Shown here: positions 55,581 through 63,516 of the stretch, piece after piece
Numbering within the stretch: position 1 is the stretch's first letter
How the letters are laid out: every line of letters begins with the position of its first letter
Assembly: GCF_010994095.1 (NCBI RefSeq)
Contig: NZ_WJYO01000001.1
Coordinates: 372,001-436,000 of the forward strand
Direction: 5' to 3'
Source: Mumia xiangluensis
GTDB lineage: Bacteria > Actinomycetota > Actinomycetes > Propionibacteriales > Nocardioidaceae
DNA length: 64,000 nt
Translations under genes and position numbers: made by a program
The notes under the pieces: generated by a model
Database searches by the model: none
The model's input: only the letters and a program-made list of their open reading frames with translations
Told to the model about the DNA's origin: nothing

Positions 55581-57227
55581 GTGGCCACGACCGAGCACGA
55601 CGTCGTCGTCGTCGGGGCGGGGCCCAACGGGCTCGTCGCCGCGAACCTCCTCGCCGACAAGGGGCTCGACGTCGTCGTCCTGGAGGCGCAGCCCGAGGTC
55701 GGTGGCGCCGTCCGCAGCGCCCGTGACGTCCACCCGGACTACGTCCACGACACGTTCAGCTCGTTCTATCCGCTCGCGGCGGCCTCGGGCGTGATGGGCG
55801 GGCTGGGGCTCGAGCACCACGGCCTCGTGTGGAGCCACGCGCCCGCCGTCCTGGGCCATCCGCTCCCGGACGGGTCCTGGGCGATGCTGCACCGCGACGT
55901 CGACCGGACGGCGGCGTCGATGGAGGCGCTGGGAGCCGGCGACGGCGACCGCTGGCGTACGTGGGTCGAGGACTGGGGCCGGATCGGCGGCCCGCTCGTC
56001 GACGCCCTCACCACCCCGTTCCCGCCGATCCGTGCGGGTGCTCGCGTGCTCGCAGCGCTCCCGGGGGTCGGCGGGATGGACTACGTACGGCGGTTGCTGG
56101 AGCCGGCGAGCGTGCTCGGACGCGACGGCTTCGGCGGCCCCGGGCCTGCGCTGCTGTTCGCCGGCAACGCCGGGCACGCCGACATCCCGACCGACGCCAC
56201 CGGATCCGGGCTCATGGGTCTGCTGATGACGATGCTCGGACAGACGGTCGGCTTCCCGGTCCCGCGAGGCGGCGCCGGCGAGCTGGCTGCGGCCCTCACG
56301 CGTCGGTTCACCGCGCTCGGCGGGGAGGTACGGTGCTCCGCGCGGGTCGACCGGGTGCTCCTGCGGGACGGACGCGCTGTCGGCGTCCGCGTCGAGGGCG
56401 GTGAGACCGTCCAGGCTCGGCGTGCCGTCGTCGCCGACGTGGTGGCGCCAGTGCTCTACGGCGACCTGATCCCCGACGACGAGCTCCCCGCGCGGCTGCG
56501 CCGGAGGATGCGGTCGTTCGAGCTCGATCCCGGGACGGTCAAGGTCGACTGGGCCCTCGACGGACCCGTCCCGTGGGCGTCGGCCCCCGAGACGGCGCCG
56601 GGCACCATCCACCTCGCCGACTCCGTCACCGCGATCACCGAGGCCACCTCCCAGATCACCTCGCACGCGGTCCCCGCCGAGCCCCTCCTCATCGTCGGCC
56701 AGATGACCACCGCCGACGCGACTCGCTCGCCCGCGGGGACCGAGGCGCTGTGGGCGTACGCGCACGTGCCCCAGGACGTCCGCCACGACGCGGGCGACGG
56801 AGGCATCACCGGACGCTGGGACCGCGACGACCTCGAGCGGTTCGCCGACCGCATGCAGCGGCGGCTCGAGGCGTACGCGCCGGACCTCGCGAGCCGCGTC
56901 GTCGCACGCCGGGTCCTCGGACCGCGCGAGCTCGAGGAGCGCGACGCGAACCTCGTCGGCGGCGCGATCAACGGCGGCACCTCGGCGATCCACCAACAGC
57001 TCGTCTTCCGCCCGGTCCCCGGCAACGGCCGGGCGACGACACCCGTCCCCGGCCTGTTCCTCGCCTCGGCGTCGGCCCACCCTGGCGGCGGCGTGCACGG
57101 CGCACCCGGCGCGAACGCGGCGCGCGCCGTCCTCGCCGAGCCGGCCCTCCTGCGCCGTACCCGCCCGCTCGTCGCACGCCTGCGCGGCACGCGGACCCAC
57201 CGCCGTACCCCAAGGAGCCCACGATGA
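55581..57227 (+). CDS. CrtI-like NAD(P)/FAD-dependent oxidoreductase
   Basis: 548 residues from the GTG at 55581, preceded by AGGAGGG. FAD motif DVVVVGAGPNGLVAANLLADKGLDVVVLEAQPEVGGAVRS and C-terminal SASAHPGGGVHGAPGANAARA are those of phytoene desaturase-like amine oxidoreductases (the retinol saturase/CrtN group). No phytoene synthase is nearby, so a carotenoid role is not supported. It is followed by an SRPBCC gene overlapping by 4 nt. Confidence 0.9.
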   Translation: MATTEHDVVVVGAGPNGLVAANLLADKGLDVVVLEAQPEVGGAVRSARDVHPDYVHDTFSSFYPLAAASGVMGGLGLEHHGLVWSHAPAVLGHPLPDGSWAMLHRDVDRTAASMEALGAGDGDRWRTWVEDWGRIGGPLVDALTTPFPPIRAGARVLAALPGVGGMDYVRRLLEPASVLGRDGFGGPGPALLFAGNAGHADIPTDATGSGLMGLLMTMLGQTVGFPVPRGGAGELAAALTRRFTALGGEVRCSARVDRVLLRDGRAVGVRVEGGETVQARRAVVADVVAPVLYGDLIPDDELPARLRRRMRSFELDPGTVKVDWALDGPVPWASAPETAPGTIHLADSVTAITEATSQITSHAVPAEPLLIVGQMTTADATRSPAGTEALWAYAHVPQDVRHDAGDGGITGRWDRDDLERFADRMQRRLEAYAPDLASRVVARRVLGPRELEERDANLVGGAINGGTSAIHQQLVFRPVPGNGRATTPVPGLFLASASAHPGGGVHGAPGANAARAVLAEPALLRRTRPLVARLRGTRTHRRTPRSPR

Positions 57228-57661
57228 CGACCGTCACCCGCGACATCGACGCCCCCGCCCACCAGGTCTTCGCCGTGCTCGCCGACGGCTGGACGTACGC
57301 CTCGTGGGTGGTCGGCGCCTCACGCATCCGGCACGTCGACGCGAGCTTCCCCGAGCCGGGATCGGCGATCCACCACTCGGTCGGGACCTGGCCCGCGCTC
57401 ATCGACGACACGACGACGGTTCTCGCGTGCGAGCCAGGACGGCGGCTCGAGCTGCGTGTCCGGGCGTGGCCGCTCGGCGAGGGGAACGTCGCACTCGTGC
57501 TGCGCGACCTGGGCTCGTCGACGACGGTCGAGATGGAGGAGTACACCGTCAGCGGGCCCGCCAGGCTCATCCCGAAACCGGCGGAGGCGCTCGGCCTGAA
57601 GGCGCGCAACCGCGAGGCCCTGCGCCGGCTCGCCTACCTGGCCGAGGGCCGGAGCCGCTGA
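57224..57661 (+). CDS. SRPBCC-fold protein
   Basis: 145 residues. TRDIDAPAHQVFAVLADGWTYASWVVGASRIRHVD and the end helix RNREALRRLAYLAEGRSR give the START/polyketide-cyclase-like helix-grip fold that binds hydrophobic ligands. ATGA overlap with the CrtI-like gene indicates a shared lipid or isoprenoid substrate. Confidence 0.9.
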   Translation: MTTVTRDIDAPAHQVFAVLADGWTYASWVVGASRIRHVDASFPEPGSAIHHSVGTWPALIDDTTTVLACEPGRRLELRVRAWPLGEGNVALVLRDLGSSTTVEMEEYTVSGPARLIPKPAEALGLKARNREALRRLAYLAEGRSR

Positions 57662-57664
57662 CCC

Positions 57665-58972
57665 TCAGGCGGGAAGGCCGCGTGCCTTGGCCTCGTACAC
57701 GCCGCGCTCGCGTGCGTTGCCGGTGAGGGTCGCCGCCCGCTCGTACTCCGCGCGCGCCTCGGCGGTGCGCCCGAGGCGTGCGAGCAGGTCGGCGCGCACG
57801 GCCGGGAGCTGCGGGTACGCCGCCAGCGCGGGGTGTCCCGCTACCGTCTCGACGACGGCGAGTCCCTCCTCGGGCCCGTCGGCGAACCCGACGGCGACCG
57901 CACGGTTGAGCTCGACCACGGGGGACGGCCAGGCGTGGCGGAGCAGCACGTAGAGCGCTGCGATCCTGCGCCAGTCGGTCTCGGCGACGGTCGCAGCGCG
58001 CGCGTGGCACGCGGCGATCTCGGCCTGGATCGCGTACGCCCCCAGCGCGGGTCCGCCCGCACCGGGTGCGCTGGCGAGCTCCTCGGCCCGGGCGAGCGAC
58101 GCGAGCCCGCGGCGTACGAGAGTGCGGTCCCACCGGCGGCGGTCCTGGTCCAGCAGCAGGACGGGCTCGCCGTCCGGCCCGGTGCGGGCCGGGATGCGCG
58201 AGGCCTGCAGCTCGAGGAGCGCGGCGAACCCGTGGACCTCCGGATCGTCCGGCACCAGGGTCGCGAGCAGTCGCGCGAGGCGGAGCGCCTCCTGGCACAG
58301 CGCCGGGCGCATCCAGTCGTCGCCTGCCTGCGCGGCGTACCCCTCGTTGAAGATCAGGTAGACGACCTCGAGGACGGACCCGAGACGCGCCCGCCGCTCC
58401 CCGGCGTCCGGCATCGCGAAGACGACGCCGCTGTCGGTCAGGGTCTTCTTCGCGCGCGAGATCCGCTGGCCCGCGGTCTTCTCGGGGACGAGGAAGCCGC
58501 GTGCGATCTCGCTCGTGCTAAGCCCGCCGAGGCAGCGCAGCGTCAGCGCGACGCGTGACTCCACCGAGAGCACGGGATGGCACGACGTGAAGATCAGCCG
58601 CAGGAGGTCGTCCCCGATGTCGTCATCGAGCGCGTCGTCGAGGTCGTCGCCGGCGCCGTACGCGGAGCCTGCGGCTTCCTGGTCGCGGCCGATCTGCTCG
58701 AGCTTGCGCTGGTACGTGCCGCGTCGCCGCGCCGCGTCGATCCCGCGGTTCTTGGCGGTGGTCATCAGCCAGCCTGCGGGGTTCGGGGGGACGCCGGCGA
58801 CCGGCCACTGCTCGAGCGCGACGACGAGCGCGTCCTGGGCGAGCTCCTCGGCGAGGCCCACGTCCCCGGTCACGCGCGCGAGTCCGGCGACGAGGCGGCC
58901 GGCCTCGATCCGCCACACCGCCTCGACTGCCGCACGCGCCGACTCGCTGTCTGTCGTCTCGGCCTTCCGCAC
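57665..58972 (-). CDS. ECF42-type RNA polymerase sigma factor
   Basis: 435 residues from the GTG at 58972. Sigma region 2 (LAEELAQDALVVALEQWPVAGVPPNPAGWLMTTAKNRGIDAARR), region 4 (LTLRCLGGLSTSEIARGFLVPEKTAGQRISRAKK) and a long C-terminal DUF6596/TPR-like extension (VLEVVYLIFNEGYAA, ALGAYAIQAEIAACHARA). Such extension plus a YCII/DGPF gene next to it defines group ECF42. No anti-sigma factor is present; the extension is thought to control activity. A 35-bp hairpin lies just upstream of its start. Confidence 0.95.
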   Translation of the reverse strand: MRKAETTDSESARAAVEAVWRIEAGRLVAGLARVTGDVGLAEELAQDALVVALEQWPVAGVPPNPAGWLMTTAKNRGIDAARRRGTYQRKLEQIGRDQEAAGSAYGAGDDLDDALDDDIGDDLLRLIFTSCHPVLSVESRVALTLRCLGGLSTSEIARGFLVPEKTAGQRISRAKKTLTDSGVVFAMPDAGERRARLGSVLEVVYLIFNEGYAAQAGDDWMRPALCQEALRLARLLATLVPDDPEVHGFAALLELQASRIPARTGPDGEPVLLLDQDRRRWDRTLVRRGLASLARAEELASAPGAGGPALGAYAIQAEIAACHARAATVAETDWRRIAALYVLLRHAWPSPVVELNRAVAVGFADGPEEGLAVVETVAGHPALAAYPQLPAVRADLLARLGRTAEARAEYERAATLTGNARERGVYEAKARGLPA

Positions 58973-58992
58973 GCCTCGATCCAAGCACAGGC

Positions 58993-59068
58993 CCCGTCCC
59001 CGATTCGGGCAGTTCGGGTAGGAATCCGGGGGTGGATTCCTGCCCGAACTGCCCAAATCGGGGACGGG
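58993..59068. repeat. Near-perfect 35-bp inverted repeat (hairpin)
   Basis: Left arm 58993-59027 begins CCCGTCCCCGATTCGGGCAG and ends TAGGAATCC; right arm 59034-59068 is its reverse complement at 33 of 35 positions, one difference being a wobble pair. The loop is 6 nt (GGGGGT). On the minus strand it lies between the YCII and ECF42 genes and starts 20 bp before the sigma factor GTG. Confidence 0.93.
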
Positions 59069-59104
59069 ACGGGGCGGGGGCGGGGCGGGGCGGGGCGGGA
59101 CGGG
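59066..59104 (+). other. G-tract, potential G-quadruplex
   Basis: Six or more runs of three to five G separated by single bases (GGGGCGGGGGCGGGGCGGGG and neighbours) on the plus strand, directly after the hairpin and up to the YCII stop codon. On the minus-strand transcript it is a C-tract. Confidence 0.8.
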
Positions 59105-59476
59105 TCAGGGGAGGTTCGCGAAGTCCTCGGGGCCGAAGAGCTTGAGGACCCGGGCACTCCCCTCCCACGCGGGCCAGTGCTGCTGGTGGACCTGCAGGAA
59201 GCGGTTGGCCCACTCGACCGCCTCCTCCTTGCTCCGGACCTCGTACAGCGCGTAGCTGATGAGCTCCTTCGCCTCGGCGAACGGGCCGTCGGCGGCGGTG
59301 ATCGTGCCACCGGTGAGGTCGACCCGGGCACCGAACGCGCTGGGCGCGAGCCCTGCGGTGTCGAGCAACGCTCCGGAGCTGGTCGCCTCGGCGCCCAGGA
59401 CCGCGATGGCCTCGATCAGCTCGGGCGGCGGCGGACCCTCGGGCGGGGTGCCGTCGAGAAGGATGAGGTAGCGCAT
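59105..59476 (-). CDS. YCII/DGPF domain protein
   Basis: 123 residues. RYLILLDGTPPEGPPPP, DGPFAEAKELISYALYEV (the DGPF motif) and a C-terminal WEGSARVLKLFGPEDF. Ferredoxin-like YCII fold. Established partner of ECF42 sigma factors and probably the main gene they switch on; biochemical role unknown. Upstream gene DUF998 is 36 bp away. Confidence 0.93.
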   Translation of the reverse strand: MRYLILLDGTPPEGPPPPELIEAIAVLGAEATSSGALLDTAGLAPSAFGARVDLTGGTITAADGPFAEAKELISYALYEVRSKEEAVEWANRFLQVHQQHWPAWEGSARVLKLFGPEDFANLP

Positions 59477-59512
59477 GATCGTCTCCTTGGTCTCGTGGTG
59501 GTCGGGGTGGCG

Positions 59513-60202
59513 TCAGGACGGGGTGTCGGCCGAACGGTACTGGTCCACCGCGACCGCGGCGACCCAGCCGAAGACGGTCACGACGGCTGCGGTGAACGCG
59601 AGGTTCGCGGCAGCCGCACCGGCACCGGCGGCGACCGCGCCGAACCCGGCGAGGAACGCGATCCCGACGATGCGCGACCCGACCGCCCAGCCACGACGAC
59701 CGTCGGCGGCGTAGCGGCGCGCCATCACGAAGCACGCGACGGCGAGCGCGGTGAACCCGATGCTCCCCGCGAGCAGGTGCAGCATGCCGTGCCAGGAGAC
59801 CTGCCCGGGACCGTCGGGAGTGCCGACGGGGAACCCGTACGCCGCGTCGGCCGGGAAGGCGGCCGCGGCCACCATCGAGATGCCGTACGTCGCCACGAGG
59901 CGCGGGGCCCAGCGTGCGCCGCGACCCGGGGTGAGCGCCCGGCGCAGACCCACCGCGAACGCGACGAGCATGAGGCCGGTGAGGGCGAGGTTCGCGACCT
60001 GGATCCAGCCGTGCTCGCCGATCGCGAGCATGCTCCACTGGTGGACGCTCGGGTGGAAGCCGTCGCGGGTGAAGGCCTGGGCGAGCGCGACGCTCACGTA
60101 GAAGGGCCCGGCGAGGACGCCGTACCCGAGGAGGGACTTCGTGACCCGGGTCGCCGGGTCGCAGGTGCTGCGGGTGTCGAGGGTGTGGGTCGTGGTGGCC
60201 AT
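59513..60202 (-). CDS. DUF998 family membrane protein
   Basis: 229 residues with six predicted membrane segments. GYGVLAGPFYVSVALAQAFTRDGFHPSVHQWSML and GWIQVANLALTGLMLVAFAVGLRR, WHGMLHLLAGSIGFTALAVACFVMAR are DUF998 hallmarks. Function unknown. First gene of the DUF998-YCII-ECF42 unit. Confidence 0.9.
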   Translation of the reverse strand: MATTTHTLDTRSTCDPATRVTKSLLGYGVLAGPFYVSVALAQAFTRDGFHPSVHQWSMLAIGEHGWIQVANLALTGLMLVAFAVGLRRALTPGRGARWAPRLVATYGISMVAAAAFPADAAYGFPVGTPDGPGQVSWHGMLHLLAGSIGFTALAVACFVMARRYAADGRRGWAVGSRIVGIAFLAGFGAVAAGAGAAAANLAFTAAVVTVFGWVAAVAVDQYRSADTPS

Positions 60203-60278
60203 GACGTGCTCCTGAGGACTTCGGCCGCCGCCGTCTGCGTCGGCCTCTCAGGACCTCCACGAACGACGACGGCCGACT

Positions 60279-60284
60279 TCTACA
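60279..60284 (-). promoter_or_regulatory. Candidate ECF42-type -35 element
   Basis: Minus-strand TGTAGA, 77 bp before the DUF998 gene start, matches the ECF42 -35 motif TGTCGA at 5 of 6 positions. CGTC sequences follow (60263-60272 region), but spacing to a -10 motif is uncertain. Suggests autoregulation; weak evidence. Confidence 0.3.
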
Positions 60285-60320
60285 CGACCCAGGAACTTTT
60301 TCTGAACGCCGCCCTTCGGC

Positions 60321-61802
60321 CTACAGCGCGAGCCCGACGTACTTGACCTCGAGGTACTCGTCGATGCCCTCGTCGCCGCCCTCGCGCCCGAACCCGGACG
60401 CCTTGACCCCGCCGAACGGCGCGGCCGGGTTGGAGACGACGCCCTGGTTGATGCCGACCATGCCGGTGTCGAGTCCCTCGTACACGCGGATCGCGCGGTC
60501 GAGGCTCTGCGTGAACGCGTACGCGACGAGGCCGTACTCGGTGTCGTTGGCCATCCGCAGCGCCTCCTCCTCGGAGGAGAACGTGAAGACCGGGGCGACG
60601 GGGCCGAAGATCTCCTCGCGGAACACCTGAGCGTCCGCGGTGACGCCGGTGAGCACCGTCGGCGGGTAGAAGTAGCCGGGACCGTCGGGGATCTCACCTC
60701 CGGTCAGGACCGTGGCACCCGAGTCCACGGCGTCGGCGACCAGCTCCGCGACCTTGGCGCGTGCCTTCTCCTCGACCAGGGGCCCGACCTGGACACCGTC
60801 CTCGGACCCGCGGCCGATCGTCATCGCGCCCATGCGCTCGGCGAGCTTCTGGGAGAACGCGTCGGCGACGGACTCGTGCACGATGAAGCGGTTCGCGGCG
60901 GTGCACGCCTCGCCGATGTTGCGCATCTTGGCGAGCATCGCGCCGTCGACGGCCTTGTCGAGGTCGGCGTCCTCGAACACGAGGAACGGCGCGTTGCCAC
61001 CGAGCTCCATCGACACGCGGAGGATGCCCTCGGCGCTCTGCTCGATCAGCTTCTGGCCGACCGGCGTCGAGCCGGTGAACGTCAGCTTCCGCAGGCGCGG
61101 ATCGCGGATCAGCGGCTCCATCACCTCACCGGTCGTCGTGGTGGCGACGACGTTGAGGACACCCTCGGGCAGACCCGCCTCGACCAGGATGTCGGCGAGC
61201 GCGAGCATCGTCAGCGGCGTCAGCGCGGCCGGCTTGACGACCATCGTGCAGCCGGCGGCGATCGCCGGACCGATCTTGCGGGTCCCCATCGCGAGCGGGA
61301 AGTTCCACGGGGTGATCATCAGGCACGGGCCGACGGGCTGCTTCAGCGTGAGCAGGCGGGTCGCCCCGTTCGGAGCGACGGCGTACCGGCCGTTGATGCG
61401 GACGGCCTCCTCGGAGAACCAGCGGAAGAACTCGGCGCCGTACGCGATCTCGGCCTTCGACTCCGACAGCGGCTTGCCCATCTCGAGCGTCATGAGCAGC
61501 GCGAGGTCGTCGGCGCGCTCGGTGATCAGCTCGAAGGCCTTCCGCAGGATCTCGCCGCGGTCCCGCGGCGCAGTCTTCGCCCAGTCGGCCTGGGCCTCGA
61601 CGGCAGCGTCGAGCGCGGCCCGCCCGTCGGCCACCGACGCGTCGGCGATCTCGGCGATCACGGCGCCGGTCGACGGATCCTCGACCGTGAAGGTCTTGCC
61701 TCCCTCGGCGTCTCGCCACTTCCCTCCGATGAAGAGCTGGGGACGAACCCCGGCGACGACCTCGGCTTCACGACCCTGCGCAACTGCGCTGTCAACAGAC
61801 AT
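60321..61802 (-). CDS. gabD: NAD(P)-dependent succinate-semialdehyde dehydrogenase
   Basis: 493 residues of the aldehyde dehydrogenase superfamily. Catalytic Cys in NIGEACTAANRF, general base Glu in SMELGGNAPFLVF, cofactor motif FTGSTPVGQKL and the oxyanion WNFPLAMGTRKI. The GabD signature (MITPWNFPLAM, VGPLVEEKA) makes succinate semialdehyde the likely substrate, feeding GABA carbon into the TCA cycle. Single gene with a palindrome upstream. Confidence 0.92.
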   Translation of the reverse strand: MSVDSAVAQGREAEVVAGVRPQLFIGGKWRDAEGGKTFTVEDPSTGAVIAEIADASVADGRAALDAAVEAQADWAKTAPRDRGEILRKAFELITERADDLALLMTLEMGKPLSESKAEIAYGAEFFRWFSEEAVRINGRYAVAPNGATRLLTLKQPVGPCLMITPWNFPLAMGTRKIGPAIAAGCTMVVKPAALTPLTMLALADILVEAGLPEGVLNVVATTTTGEVMEPLIRDPRLRKLTFTGSTPVGQKLIEQSAEGILRVSMELGGNAPFLVFEDADLDKAVDGAMLAKMRNIGEACTAANRFIVHESVADAFSQKLAERMGAMTIGRGSEDGVQVGPLVEEKARAKVAELVADAVDSGATVLTGGEIPDGPGYFYPPTVLTGVTADAQVFREEIFGPVAPVFTFSSEEEALRMANDTEYGLVAYAFTQSLDRAIRVYEGLDTGMVGINQGVVSNPAAPFGGVKASGFGREGGDEGIDEYLEVKYVGLAL

Positions 61803-61856
61803 GACGACCTCCCGATCGGTGGCGAACGCCTCGATGATCTCGTCCCCCCACGCTCG

Positions 61857-61876
61857 GACACTACGCGCGAAGTGTC
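61857..61876. promoter_or_regulatory. Operator-like palindrome upstream of gabD
   Basis: GACACTACGCGCGAAGTGTC: perfect 6-bp arms (GACACT/AGTGTC) around a self-complementary CGCGCG, 55 bp before the gabD start. Likely site for a dimeric repressor; no regulator adjacent. Confidence 0.5.
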
Positions 61877-61895
61877 GCCCCCTCCACCCACGCGA

Positions 61896-62480
61896 TTACA
61901 CGTCGTCAGATCCGGGGCCGGTGGACTCGCCCGCGCGGGATGCGCCCGCGTCAGATCCCCATCGACGCTCCGCCCGCACCAGCGCGAGGTGGAGGAGCAC
62001 CCCGACGACCGCGCCGACGCCGATTCCGACGAGGTTGTTGGCGAGGTCCTCGCCCGACATGCCGTGCCGGCCGCTCGGCATCACGGCCTGCCACCACTCC
62101 GCCACGCACGGTGCGAGGACGGCGACGACCACCGGCCACCACCGATGCCGGTCCAGCGCCAGCAGGACGGCACCGATCCCGAGCGGCAGCCCGAGCCACA
62201 CGTTGAGCGTGGCGGAGTCGACCCCGGTGACGAACGCGTCCCAGCGGGGCTCCGCGAGCGAGAGGTCGAGCGGGCTCCGCCAGTGCCACCCGTGAGACAG
62301 CGAGTCCGGCAGCATGGTCACGGCGACGAACGTCCCGAGACCGGCGACGTACACCCACACGCGGACGGGTGCCGCGTACGCCGTCCGCACCGACGCCGCC
62401 GCCAGCGCCGTCGCGACGCTCAGAGCGACGACGATGCCGACGCCGGCCATCGGCGTCTCGCGGAAGTAGGAGTCGAGCAC
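61896..62480 (-). CDS. VanZ-like family membrane protein
   Basis: 194 residues from the GTG at 62480 (ATG at 62450 is an alternative). Five hydrophobic segments; the VanZ pattern is present: AVTMLPDSLSHGW, NVWLGLPLGIGAVLLALDRHRW, EWWQAVMPSGRHGMSGEDLANNLVGIGVGA. VanZ-like proteins have been linked to glycopeptide tolerance, but most members are uncharacterised. Its start lies 8 bp after the GluQRS stop. Confidence 0.82.
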   Translation of the reverse strand: MLDSYFRETPMAGVGIVVALSVATALAAASVRTAYAAPVRVWVYVAGLGTFVAVTMLPDSLSHGWHWRSPLDLSLAEPRWDAFVTGVDSATLNVWLGLPLGIGAVLLALDRHRWWPVVVAVLAPCVAEWWQAVMPSGRHGMSGEDLANNLVGIGVGAVVGVLLHLALVRAERRWGSDAGASRAGESTGPGSDDV

Positions 62481-62488
62481 TCCTCGAG

Positions 62489-63370
62489 TCAACCAGTCGG
62501 CGGCACGAAGACCCACGGCGTACGAGGCAGCGCCGCGGGGTCGAACTCGTCGAGCATGCCGACGGCGTCGCGGGCGGCCATCCCGAGGGAGTCCGCGATC
62601 GCGGCCACGAGGTCGGCCGGGGTCCACCCGTACAACGCCAGGTCGGCGAGCGTGACCGCGCCGTCGCGCTTCGCGAGCCGCTTGCCGAGGCCGTTCACGG
62701 CCAGCGCCACGTGGGCGTAGTGCGGGGGGACGGCGCCGAGCAGCGTCGCGAGGTACGCCTGGCGCGGAGCGGAGGCGAGCAGGTCGTCGCCCCGCACCAC
62801 CTGGTCGACGTCCATCTCCGCGTCGTCGACCACGACGGCGAGGTTGTACGCGGGCACCCCGTCGTTGCGGACCAGGACGAGGTCGTCGACCGGGCCGGTG
62901 TACGTCCCGTGGAGCAGGTCCCGGACCGTGAACTGGTCGACGCCCGAGGCGAGACGCAGCGCGGCCGGCCGCTCCGCACGACGCTCGGCACGCTGCTCCT
63001 CCGTCAGCCGCCGGCACGTCCCTGGGTAGTGGCCGGGGACGCCGTGCGGAGCCGATGCGGCCTCGGCGATCTCGCGGCGCGTGCAGAAGCACTCGTACGT
63101 GAGGCCGCGCGCCTCCAACGTCGACACGGCATCGGCGTACACCGCCAGGCGCTCCGACTGGAGGACGACCGGCGGGTCCCAGTCGATCCCGAGCGCGGCC
63201 AGGTCCGCGAGCTGCTGCTCCTGCGCGCCGGGGCGTACGCGGTCGAGGTCCTCGACCCGCATCCGGAAGCCGCGCCCGCTCGACCGGGCGAACATCCACG
63301 CGAGGAGCGCCGTACGCAGGTTGCCGACGTGCAGGTCACCCGAGGGGCTCGGGGCGTACCGGCCGAACAT
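62489..63370 (-). CDS. gluQ: Glutamyl-queuosine tRNA(Asp) synthetase
   Basis: 293 residues, a truncated glutamyl-tRNA synthetase lacking the anticodon domain. RYAPSPSGDLHVGNLRTAL contains the HIGH-type motif (HVGN), CFCTRREI with PGHYPGTC gives the zinc ligands, and KRLAKRDGAV replaces KMSKS. Attaches Glu to queuosine 34 of tRNA(Asp). No tRNA-modification genes are adjacent. Confidence 0.94.
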   Translation of the reverse strand: MFGRYAPSPSGDLHVGNLRTALLAWMFARSSGRGFRMRVEDLDRVRPGAQEQQLADLAALGIDWDPPVVLQSERLAVYADAVSTLEARGLTYECFCTRREIAEAASAPHGVPGHYPGTCRRLTEEQRAERRAERPAALRLASGVDQFTVRDLLHGTYTGPVDDLVLVRNDGVPAYNLAVVVDDAEMDVDQVVRGDDLLASAPRQAYLATLLGAVPPHYAHVALAVNGLGKRLAKRDGAVTLADLALYGWTPADLVAAIADSLGMAARDAVGMLDEFDPAALPRTPWVFVPPTG

Positions 63371-63516
63371 GTCACCGCCTCACACCAGGGAGCGGGAGGG
63401 CCCGCCCGTTGTGCCGGATCCTACGCAGCGCGGCGGGGCGGCGACGGTGTCGACGCACGGGCATGACGCACCGCACACCGCTCCGGTCCGTCGGTGCCGC
63501 GTGCCACGATCGGGGG

